Positions 45,666 to 56,294 of a stretch of 64,000 nt of DNA are shown piece after piece. A program made the translations under genes and the position numbers. Numbering within the stretch: the stretch's first letter is position 1; every line of letters starts with the position of its first letter. The DNA is from Meconema thalassinum (Eukaryota; Arthropoda; Insecta; Orthoptera; Tettigoniidae). The notes beneath the pieces are model-generated. The model made no database searches. It saw nothing but the letters and a program-made list of their open reading frames with translations, and was not told the origin of the DNA. The stretch covers positions 125,089,572-125,153,571 of the forward strand of contig OX336389.2 of the NCBI GenBank assembly GCA_946902985.2, in the 5' to 3' direction.

Positions 45666-46609
45666 TCCGTCCTCACTTTCATCCCGACTGTGCTCCATGG
45701 CAATATGCAAAACTATTTTTGATATTTGTATTGGAACAGTCGAAATACTCAACACCTATTTTCGTTAAGAAAAAATACACTGTCATTCTTGTTTTTGATT
45801 CATTTAGGTGCTTGGACATCGTGGCCATCAGCTCTGTGTACTTGCAGTACGTGAAGAATGGCCAGATAACCTATGTTATTGTGGTGTCTAAATTAGTATG
45901 ATTATTTGCGCTTGATAGGAATGGAAAGGATGAAGTCATGGGCTCAAGTTAGGAACCATTGCAGTATTTGCCTCGAGTAAAAGTGGAAAACAATGGGTGG
46001 GGATCGAACCTCTTCTCAGTCAACGAGTCTCCAGTCTTTATTAAGGCCATGTGTGATAAATGCATTTCTGCTACGTCGATTACGGTATAGTGGTTTTGTA
46101 GTAGCGAACACTATTCCAGTCACCTCAGAAACACAGGCAATCAGATAAATGCATCACACATTCAAGTACATTGAGCTGCTGGCCAAAATATGTCCCAATA
46201 CCCTAATTAAAGCAAAAACAACGTGATGAAGTCTGTCTTCGAACACTTCCAGCATCTGTTATGAATAGCTGTGGCGATTACAACGTTTACTGTTTGTTTG
46301 CTTTGATACAAGCTGCAGCCATGCTGCCAACGTAACTGCTGATGCTAGCTCTTGCAGCAGCAAGTAAGCACTGCGGAGAACATTCCTTGGCGCCCTGTAG
46401 AAGAATTTGATGATGATGATGAAACCAAACATTTGGCTTTCACAGTAAGCAAGGTGAAACGAAGAGACATGGTACTGCGTAGTATAGTAAAATCGCACAT
46501 ATTCGCCAACTTATTTACGCTGTACATTCCTACTACGTCTTCAGAGCTGGTGCTCAGACAGTAGTAGTAGTAGTAGTACTAGTAGATCATTGAGAAGAAT
46601 TAAACTTAC

Positions 46610-46816
46610 CCATCAAAGGCTAGAACCTCAGTACCTATGAAGGCTGGTCTCAGGTCACTACGACGGAATATAAGATTGATCCTCTCCCGGTAGTCTCGTG
46701 CTGAAACTGTACTGTTGCTGGATCAGCCAGCTCTGGGGAAAAGGAATCGCCCTTCATCACACGGAACATTGACCGGAACACTTGCTCTCCTGGTGGGTCT
46801 GATATGAGGAATGTAT
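46610..46816 (-). pseudogene. SEA domain exon 1, unit B, 7-bp frameshift
   Basis: The same acceptor and donor as unit A's 30694-30907, but 207 nt instead of 214. A 7-bp deletion near 46700 shortens ctcgtgctctgtgttgaaac to ctcgtgctgaaac. The frame is lost after TVQFQ, before the HRARDYRERI segment. Exons from unit B could not give a correct SEA domain. The lesion is absent from A. Confidence 0.9.
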
Positions 46817-47165
46817 CTGCAAATACATATATAAAACACGAATTTCAATATTGTGTTCATTGCCAAACTATTAGCCTTTCATTTACTTCGATTATTTCTA
46901 TTTAATAACCCATCTTTAAGGTCAACAATTTGCAATGTCTTTGGTAAAATGAATTTAAGAACTCCTCCACCATGATAAGCATCTTATATAAGTCGAGAGA
47001 CTCAAATGCAGTCCTTTAGGAAACCATGCGCAGATGCAATAAATATTTGTTAAACTTCAACAATGGAATAATTTCTAGTAATATCTCAGATTTTGTAAAT
47101 CAGTGGAAGGTGAATAGAATTGAACAGGGGCATGATTAAGGGAGTAGAGGAAACGTAAAAAAAGC

Positions 47166-47325
47166 TACAGTGTCATAAAGTTACTTTGTCAGACTTTGCC
47201 CCAAAGGGGGGCTTTAACGTGCCAGTAAATCTACTGACACGACTCCCTTGTCTTTGTGCACCCTCAAATGCCAACTGGTTGTGCCAGGATTCAATCCTGC
47301 GATCTTGGGACTGTAACATTATCAA
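47166..47325 (-). mobile_element. SINE body, 5'-truncated, unit B
   Basis: The counterpart of 31264-31410, with the same B-box-like segment. Confidence 0.6.
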
Positions 47326-48363
47326 GCTGAGAAGGAAAAGACATGATGGTAAGCAACTTACATGAACAAGTAGACAATAGGTACGCAGTAGGACGAACAC
47401 AAAATGTAACAAATATTTCGAGGTATGTCATTGTCAGCGATTCCATACACAGTAGTGTCCTCCTCCACTGTCCCCAAGGACCTTCTCTACAGCTGCTCCA
47501 TTGTCATATACAGACATTCGCCCAACCTCGAGGACATCGTTGCATACTACCGACCAGCCAACATCTGTTCTAGAGTGGTTTGTTCAGGTGTGTAAGATTC
47601 ATTCTTCTCTTAATCACTGAAGATGACTTTGGTCAAAATATTTGTTGGTTTTCTTTTTGTTCATCCTGCAGTACCGTGTGTGTACGGTATATAATCTACT
47701 TACCCAGGTAAGTTGTACTTGCTTTCAATTTTGTATTTTCCTTTCTAGCTTTATTATGCTGCCAGTTTTCATATTTTTATTATAATTTTATCTTGTAGTT
47801 ATTTTATATTTTTTATTTTAACAACTGTTATTGAGAGCTGTTGTCACAAAGCTTTAAGTAGACTTCATACTTATAAACAAATCAACTATCAATTGAAATT
47901 ATGTCTTCAATCTTTATTCAATTCAATTACGTTATAAAATAGATGTAAATATGTACATGAACATTGCCTGTGCTGTTCTAACCAATGTGTACCACTACAG
48001 TACCTGTTTCACGAAGTGCAATGCGTAATACCCACATGAAGGATTGTTCACTCGTATACAACCTCTAGCAATTGAACTTAGACATACCTGCACCTGTGTA
48101 ATATACAAGGAGGAGGAGGAGTAAAGAAATACATGGGTTAGGTAAGGCAAACGCAAATTTACAGTTAAAATTCCTATATTTTGGCACAGCATACAGAAAA
48201 CAGTGTAAACTGCAAAGCAAACACAATTCCTAATTTACCAGTTCGGTAATATTACAGAGGTGTGAAACTTATTAGAATCAAATAGAGAACTTATATCAGT
48301 CAGAATTTTTTTATTCAAAATCATTTTATTGAACAACGGCCGACATCTTTTATCACACCACTA

Positions 48364-48780
48364 AGTGGCTTCGGTGGCGTAGTTGGTAGCACGCTGAACT
48401 CCCCTGCCCAAGATAGCTGGTTCAAACCAGGCCGAAGTCGTCGGATTTTTTAAGAGCGTTAAAATCCTTCAGTATGCCTTCCTTTGGAGGGGAAGTAAAG
48501 CCGGCAGTCAAATGTCATAGATTTATGACATGCAAAAGATCCTTCAACAGACTAAACTTGTGTGAACCTAAATTTCTAGGTTAGATTTCGTTGGAACGCT
48601 CTATCAAAGTTCCAGTGTTCACCACTAGGTATCATTGAAACCGGTTTGCGAAAGTTGGAACTACTTGAAATAGAACGGAACTTGTAGCTCACCCTATGGG
48701 TGTCCGCTAGAAGCAGCTACAGCCTCAGGGGAGCCGAACATATCCTCGGACACTCCCGGCTCCAAAAGCCATACGATCAA
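48364..48780 (+). mobile_element. tRNA-derived SINE, unit B first copy
   Basis: The counterpart of 32465-32880, with the same A and B boxes. The tail reads tcccggctccaaaagcc. Confidence 0.8.
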
Positions 48781-49169
48781 TAAATAAAACACTTTAGTTA
48801 GTAAAGTTTTCTCCCTTGTAGACTTATAACTTTTCCCATAAGGAATTGAAGACTACAAATTTTTAGAATTGGGTATTCCGAGGGATACCTGAGCTGGGTC
48901 TGGTTTCTCTTGTTTCATTGACTTTGGAATGTGCCCTCTGAATCAGGTGATTTCAATCCATGGTCCACGAATCTTTGTATAGTTCAAGAGACTTTGAATA
49001 CCTTGGCTCTAAATTCATATGAAAAGTAGAATATTAGTAATCAAAACAAAATGTGTGGCATTTTGCATTTACGAGGGCCCTCTTTTAGTGGAAATTTTAT
49101 AAAATCATTTAACTATAAAATTCTTAAAATAAAATGTCATTAAAGACTGATGGTTAAACATTTTCCATT

Positions 49170-49455
49170 CTTGAAAGCATTTGCTGGTATGGACATATGA
49201 AACGAATGGAGGAGAAGAGGATACACAGGAGGATACACGAGACGAAGTGGAAAGGAAAGAGACCGGAGGAAGAACGAGAGACAGGTGGCTGAAGGGGGTA
49301 GAAAAAAGCGTGAAGAAGAGAGGAGAAGTCTGGACAAGGGTGGAGGCTGAGAGATGGTGGGAAGACAGAACACGTCGGAGAGGCTTGTGTTCCAAACAGA
49401 CCCGGCCAGTGGCTGGAAACTGAGCAAAATGAAAATGATGATGATGATGATGATG
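49170..49455 (+). mobile_element. LINE 3' fragment, plus strand, unit B
   Basis: The counterpart of 33295-33555. It keeps a segment (gaccggaggaagaacgagag, near 49261) that unit A has lost, so unit A carries a small internal deletion. The frame 49181-49423 shows RDRWLKGVEKSVKKRG. Confidence 0.8.
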
Positions 49456-49864
49456 GTTAAAAATTTGAAATAACTTCAGCACCTTGTAAATATATTTAGT
49501 GCATTAACATTTTGCTCTCCTATGTCGAGTGGGGTTCGACATTAAAATATTTAACCTCCGCTCCGATGTAGAGTCCCAAACGACATGACGATAGCTTGTA
49601 CTTACAGCGCTCGTATGACTTCTGTGCTGTATTGCGGTATTGTGCAGCCTCCTAGTGGTCTCCGAGAGAACACCTTTTCCCTATTTAATATAGTTTGCGG
49701 GAATTGTTATGAATTTTTAACCTTCGTTATTCTCAAATGTTTTTGACAGTTTTACTGATAATAAAGATTGAATGCAAACATGCCATCTGGTTCATCTTCG
49801 CTCATGGAACCGGATATTTTAGAACAGTTAGTGGACAGTAATAGTTACGATGATGAACAAACAA

Positions 49865-50065
49865 CTGGGCGGCTTCGGTGGTGTAGTTGGTAGTATGCTG
49901 AGCTTCTATGCCCAAGATCGCGGGTTCAAACCCGGCCAAAGTCGTCGGATTTTTTAAGAACTTTAAAAATCCCTCAGTATGCCTTCCTTTGGAGGCGAAG
50001 TAAAGCTGGCGGTCCCATGGCATGTTAAAGAAACTTCCACTAATTACACCTGTGTGAAGCTAAAT
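49865..50065 (+). mobile_element. tRNA-derived SINE, unit B second copy
   Basis: The counterpart of 33966-34165. B box GGTTCAAACCCGG. Confidence 0.8.
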
Positions 50066-50730
50066 AAATACAGGTTAAACATTTGACTAACGTTCTTAGG
50101 TCCCTACGTTTGTCGTCATGAGCCGACTGCGGTGGCATCTGGTAACTAATTTCTGAACTAGTTGGTCGTTGATCGTGGCGTTTGGCGGCAAAAGTAGTAC
50201 TTGAAAAAATTCAATGCCTGCAGTCCTTGCTTGAATTAAAACAGATAACACACACTAATATAGTCATCACAATTAACACCGGTTATCAGACAGATTCTAC
50301 ACACACCCAAAGTACACGGGGCTACATGACCGCATTGTCGCAGCCCCTAAACTGAGGAACCCACCAACCAACAAACAACTGACTTGGAAATATAACATAA
50401 CTATATTTTGTGTTAGAATTTTTTGCAGTGTTCACTTCCTACTACTGTTCACAGTGCAGAAATTAATTCGGCAGGAAGCACTCGCTAAAGGTAATGGAGT
50501 TCAAAAGGTCAAATCAGGAAAAGTATAAATGATATTTCGGGAAACTGGTGTTGAGTCTAATAATTTGCACACTTCTGTGTGCTTTGAGCTTCAAATTTAA
50601 ACTTACATGGCCACGGTGGCAGGATGTACACACTCTTCGATATTCCTTTGGCAGTGAACTAAAATACATTTGTGTTTGCGTTAACCCATGTGCAAATGAA
50701 AATACTTGCTAAGCCCACATGTGTGCTAAC

Positions 50731-50972
50731 CTGGTTTGGAATTGCATGAGCCAGGTCCATGGTATTCAGGAAAATTTCCACAATCAAGAATGGATTTGAA
50801 TCTTGGAGGTAACCTGCTCCCACAACCTCCTTGGAACTCGCGGCAGAAATCACGACACGGCAATACTATTTTATCCTCTTCCTCGCCAGGACTTCGAGGT
50901 AAACAGGTAGGTTGTAGCAACTGACACACAAACTCATATGCCAGCCGGTAGCATTCTGCATCCACCAGTTCC
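50731..50972 (-). CDS. Frizzled-type CRD exon 2, unit B, intact
   Basis: 242 nt, coding for the same residues as the unit A exon, with intact acceptor and donor. The nearest upstream exon in transcription order is the intact CRD1 at 54314-54524. Splicing AG + G gives a full ten-cysteine CRD in frame (ALRELVDAECYRLAYEF). Together with SEA2 of unit C this is the only intact neighbouring run of host exons in the window. Downstream exons in transcription order would be unit B's frameshifted SEA1 or something left of the window. Confidence 0.88.
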
Positions 50973-51129
50973 CTGCAACAAGAAGTTAACAGATACAAAC
51001 AAGCAGTGGTGTCGCTAGAAGAGAAGAACTATCATAACCTATCTTCAAAATTGTCCCGTCAGTTAAATAAAATCTCCATATCAGCTTTTCATATACAGTA
51101 TATTGTGCAACAATTTCAAACTCAAACTT

Positions 51130-52015
51130 GTAGTAATGACCACCTCGTAGTGGAGCAGCTATCATTCTTGGCTGTTAGCGCAGAGGCCCTGGTTCGATTC
51201 CCGGCTCTGCCAAGAAATTTCAATTCTGGTGCAAGGCTGGAACCGGGTACACTCAGCCTCGTGAGGCAAAACTGAGAAGAAGAGAGTTCAATTCCCACCT
51301 CGACCATCCAGGAAGTGGTTTTCCGTGGTTCCATCAACTCCAGGCAAATGCTAGGATGGCTCCTAACTTAAAACCATGGCCACCCCCTTCCCAACCCTAT
51401 CCACAATTTACAAATACACACACCAGTACCGCCATCACAATAACACAAGTTATCACAAAAATTCTACACACACTCAAATACACAGGACTATATGACCACG
51501 ATGTCGCAGCTCCTAAAATAAGTAACAACAACATTGTGTCATCTAAGGCAATATTCATAAAAATAACATTTTAAGATAGCAAAATGGCACAAGTGCTTGT
51601 CCCATCTTAAACTGTTGTTGTTGTTGTTGTTGTTTCATTTAGGTTTTTTACATTGTGGATATTTCAGCCCTGTGTACTTGGGTGTATGTGTCTGTTCAGA
51701 ATTTGTCTGATAACCTGTGTTACTGTGGTGTCTGTAGTAGTGTGTGTATTTGTAATTTAGACTAGGATTGGGATGAAGAAGGCCATGGGTGTAAGTTAGG
51801 AACCATCCCAGCATTTGCTTGGAGTAAAAGTTGGGAAAACCATGGGAAAGGATGGCAGAGGTGGGAATGGAACTCATCTCTCCTCAGTTTCGCCTCACGA
51901 GGCTGTGTGTACCCTATTCCAGCCCTCAGACCAGAACTAAATTTCTTGGCAGAGCCAAGATTCAATCCCAGACCTAAGGGGTGTCAGCCAAGCATGCTAG
52001 CCACCACACCACAAG
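51130..52015. mobile_element. Inverted SINE pair with spacer, unit B
   Basis: A + strand SINE (about 51130-51362, B box GGTTCGATTCCCGG) and a minus-strand relative (about 51780-52015). Between them at 51366-51770 lies a further inverted repeat: 'agttatcacaaaaattctacacac…tacacaggact' mirrors 'ccctgtgtacttggg…tctgataacctgtg'. It also contains a (GTT)n run at 51613-51632. Unit A has lost this spacer. Confidence 0.7.
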
Positions 52016-52129
52016 ATGCTCCCATCTTTAACCAAAGTTTTCATCAGCACTCCTCCAGCACCGTAAGATAATTAGGCAGAAAATATGAGTTTAACATGTA
52101 ATTAATTACAGTATTAGCACAGATTATAC

Positions 52130-52441
52130 CGACAGCCGTGGCTACGCTCGTTAAAGCGCAGCGTTAGGTCATTCTCTGCTGACATGGTATACGCGTGGGT
52201 TCGAGCCCCTCCGTCGGCCGTCCTTGAAATGGTTTTCCGTGGTTTCCCCATTTTCAACACCAGGCAAATGATGGAACAGTACCTTCTAACAGGCTATGGC
52301 CCCTCCTTCCATATCCTTGCCCAGTTTCATTCACCTTCATCCATTCCTTTTTTTTCTCATCCTGACGCGCAGGTCGCCCACGGGCGTCGACTAGAATGGC
52401 CTGCACTCTGCCTCTCAGGGGGGCCACACGACAAAAAAAAA
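52130..52441 (+). mobile_element. tRNA-derived SINE with poly(A), unit B
   Basis: The counterpart of 35771-36078. It has a longer T run (cttttttttctc) in the body. Confidence 0.8.
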
Positions 52442-52960
52442 GCACAAATTATATTAACGTATAGAATTTTTTCAGGTGAATTTCATATTGGGCATAAATT
52501 TGTGTTGACCGACTGAGAGATATCAATCAGCTGTTGTTAATATAAAGGCAACACTGGAAAATGGCTTCAAAGCCTCTCTTAAAGACCACCCACCAAAACA
52601 ACCAACTTTTGCAGGAACCAACATTGGAACCCATAACATCAATGCAATTTGTACCTCTTGCCGACCGCCAACTAGCTTTTTGGCGACCAGAGTTTTAAAG
52701 ACTGTACTTATGCAGTAGTGCATTGCGGATTGTCAAGGTAGTGAGTGAGTTCAGGCAATGGGTTAATCTTCCTGGCTTATATCAGATGAAGGTGAAGTGA
52801 CACGATCTCACTTTCGCCCTGAATGCTTTGACAACAAAAAAAAACACTATAGCATTATAAAGAGGTGCACTAGGCAACTTGAGGAGTGAGATACTTTGTC
52901 ATTGCTTCCCGCACTGAGTTAGGACAGTAGTTCCAACCCTATGAGTAGAATGTTCCATAA

Positions 52961-53886
52961 CAGGGGCCTCGAAACTCTTTAGCCTCCACTAAGTCCCAAG
53001 GGCCAAGACCTAGCTAGCTCATCATACCAACATCCTGTAGTTTTGAATTACGCACAAAGTTTCGTTTCGGGACGAGTGAGATATCTATGAGGCAGTGCGC
53101 GGGGTATAGTTCAAGAGCGGATGATCAGTATAAAAGACTTCGAATATTTCGGCTCTAAATTCATACGAAAAGTAGAATAAAGTAATCAAAACAGAACATG
53201 TGGCATAGTGCATTAACGAGGCCCCTCTTTTAGTGGAAAATTTAAAAATCATTTTACCATCAATTTCTTAAAATCAAAAGTAATTTAAGACTGATGGTTA
53301 AATATTTGAAATAACTTCAGCGCCTTGTGAATATATTTAGTGCATTATATCATGAAAAGTATAGATGAAATTTTGGAAAGCTGGTGTGGAGTCAAATAAT
53401 TTGCACACCTCTGTATAAATGTGCTTTTCAGCTCTCGGCACTACTTCTCTCTGTGAATAAACATTCTCCTAAATAAAATAAAAAAGTATTTACACATCCA
53501 AATTAACTGACGAGTATTTGAAGTCGCTGCTGATAATTTCCAATAGTAAATTTGATCCTCAACTGTAAACAATTGTCAGTGAAAAGTTACAGCCACATAA
53601 ATCTCTTTAATTATAGTAATAATGATAAATACCTAAATTATGTGAATTACCTATGCATTTCACTCGTATTAAGTTTTTAGGATAAATCTCATGTCATTAA
53701 TTACAGTTAAAATGATCAATTTTATTATGTCAAAAATTGTGTTCTTTAATCGGTCGTTAAATAAAAACAACCGATTATAATTTGTATGATTTATTTACAT
53801 TGTAAATTTTACAATGTAGCCTAATCAAAATATGCTATGACGAGCCGGATTGGAGGTACTCGCGGGCCGTAGTTTTGAGACCCCTG
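52961..53886 (+). mobile_element. Non-autonomous hAT across the B/C junction
   Basis: The counterpart of 36596-37520, with the same TTCCATAA and TTCCATAG flanks (52953-52960, 53887-53894). The unit boundary at 53650/53651 lies inside it. Confidence 0.85.
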
Positions 53887-54313
53887 TTCCATAGCATTAA
53901 CAGGCACCGTTACTCAGCACCACCCACACCTCATAGCTTCCATATAATCACAGAGTATCAGTGAACAACCACATTTATTCTAGCCCGTGCCACTAAAAAA
54001 ATGCAAAACTACTCGATTCATCATGAAATGGCAACAGGCAGGAAAATTTACTAGCACAACAATATCCTGTGTGACAATGCCCCAGGTTCCAGGCCTCGGA
54101 ATGAATATTCATTGAAATCTAGGGATTCTTGATCAACTAGCCATTTTACACACTCAATCTGGGACATTTAACAGCCATACTGGCTCTACTCTCAGCTGGT
54201 AAAAATGGTGATTGTAATGACAAGAGTGACATAGTACAAAAGATTAATTATTCTATTATAATAAGCATCAAAACAACTACTACTACTAGAATATGATTGT
54301 ATTGATGTCCTAC

Positions 54314-54524
54314 CTCAAAGCAATGACATCGTCTTTAACTGCCTGAATTGAGCTGTGCCCCAGAGCATTAGGATACGATGTCACATTGTATGGCAAGTTT
54401 GAGCAGTATACCAGCTGAATAGATCCACAGCGTCTTGGTGGAGGTGGTGTAGTCGTTGAAGGAGACACCGTTGCTGCAGCAGTCGATGGAGCTGGCACTG
54501 GTGTGGTCAGAGCTGCACTGCTCT
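54314..54524 (-). CDS. Frizzled-type CRD exon 1 with Pro/Thr stalk, unit C
   Basis: A 211-nt internal exon with acceptor TATTTCAG|AGAGCAG and donor TTTGAG|GTAGGA. It enters completing two bases of a codon, which fits SEA exon 2's one-base overhang (G + AG = Glu), and leaves two bases into a codon, fitting CRD2. The product starts with a low-complexity stalk rich in Pro, Thr, Ser and Ala (TTPVPAPSTAAATVSPSTTT, then PPPPRR). It continues with the first CRD cysteines (CGSIQLVYC), the SNLPYNVTSYPNALGH core with an N-glycosylation sequon (NVT), and DDVIALR. This is the only complete CRD1 in the window. Confidence 0.9.
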
Positions 54525-54871
54525 CTGAAATATAAAGAATACCTTGTGAATCAAGTCACTGGAACATCTCCCATTTCTCCCATGGTATATGTGGTGGTTA
54601 TTATTGTTAAATGAGGTGAAAGATCAAAGCCATCCACCCCAAGGTGCATGTCATTCTCCTGTCTTAACCATTTGTATTAGATAGGGATCAAATATTTTTC
54701 TGACAAATATATGGGACACTTATAAATTTTTGCCATAAATAAATTGCAGTATAATCAGGCACCTGTAACTTATGTACCCTAACAAGGTGGCCCATAAAGC
54801 AAATACATCAAAGAGAGATAACTGCTAATAACCATATTACCAATTTTGTTTTACAATAACTATATCAAGTA
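54525..54871. other. Intron sequence retained only in unit C
   Basis: Sequence upstream of the CRD1 acceptor, absent from units A and B because of their deletion. No gene or mobile element recognised. Confidence 0.5.
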
Positions 54872-55547
54872 CAGAGAGTCCAGTTTGTGTGTATCGGAGA
54901 CCCTAGCTAGCCCGCTCGCCCAAGGCGCGAGCCTGTCTCCCACCAGGCACTTTGCCGTTTCACGGCACTCGCGCGGCATTGAGTCATTGAGAATAGGAAT
55001 TTGTACTTAAATTTGTACTTCAATGTGATCCTTGACCGATTTTTTTGACAAACTGACTTACGGAGAGCGATTGTCAACTTATTTTCAAAAAGATTCTGCC
55101 ACTGCTCACAATGACGAAGCATCCATGACAGAATTGCATCGCATTTTTGGTACTAGGATTATAAGTCGGAACGTGTAGCCCCCGCGAATCCCAGACTTAT
55201 CACCATGTCACTTTTATTTGTGGGGGACGCTTAAAAATAGAGTGTATGCGGAAACCCTCACACTATAAATGAGCTTAAAGACTATATTACAGCTGAAATA
55301 CAGCCAATCGGTGCTGAGGAACTTCAGAGAGTAAATGCCAGTTTCATAAAAAGGTGCCAGCGATGTGTAGCAGTGAATGGCGAACATTTTCAGCACCAGC
55401 TGTGAACTAGGTAAGTACAAATTCCTATACTCAATGAATGTGCCGCGCAGGCGTCGCATAACGGCAAAGTGCATGGCGGGAGACAGGCGCGCGCTGCGGG
55501 CGAGCGGGCTAGCGAGAGTCTCCGATACATACAAACTGGACTCTCTG
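54872..55547 (+). mobile_element. Mariner-like deletion derivative, unit C
   Basis: The counterpart of 22181-22857, flanked by TA. Here the transposase signature is damaged: an in-frame stop follows RIISRNV (tgtggcc changed to tgtagcc), and the conserved Asp-Phe-Tyr segment is altered (atgtcac for atgtgac). Confidence 0.85.
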
Positions 55548-56294
55548 TAGATATGTAGGCCTACTTTTCTTCTTAAAATATCACTTAAAATTGCTAATGT
55601 CCTTCCCTATTTCCAGATTTTTGAAATGAATATGCGTTATTTACGATAAATAGATTCTGTGTCAAACAATCATAATTGCAAAATTAAACTCGGGAGTTTC
55701 CGCCAACACAAAGTTCCTCATTTCTCTACTAGAAAGCGCTATAGTGTTCAAGGAGCTTAGATATCTAACCTCTTTGACTTTCATAGTGATTCAAGGAACA
55801 ACGAAATTCGACATGCAAGCTACCCTCTGGGTGTCAAATTACAAAGCTTGCACCTGGCAACCAAGGCCATACGATATTATTATAAATGTCTACACAGTTT
55901 TCTTCAACGAAAATATGAAATCTGCAGTGCTATTTAACTTGACTTCTGAATTGCGTGCTTTGATTATATGTACATTGTACATGTATGTACATTATGACAA
56001 GCATCCTCTAAATATATAGGCCTACTGTACTGTACACTCGTCAGTCATGTTACGAAATAGAAATTTACTATTCTGTTGCAAACTGCTTCTAATAACTACC
56101 GTATTATTTTGACATTAATTTTAAAAACAAATTATTTCATGCTAATCAAACTAATGAAGTTTTGCCATCCCAACAAATATTCTCGGGAAAATGAGATAGA
56201 ATTTGGAAAAGAAAGACAATCCCACAATTAACGGGACATATCTGTATGCCGGAGGTAAAGAACACTATGTCCATTTTTTCAATATTGTACTAAT

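Larger units (their letters stand above)
37286..53650. repeat. Tandem segmental duplication, unit B
   Basis: About 16.4 kb, with the same order as unit A. It is longer mainly because it keeps about 400 bp between the inverted SINE pair (51366-51770) that unit A has lost. By eye the units differ only by scattered substitutions and small indels. Confidence 0.92.
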
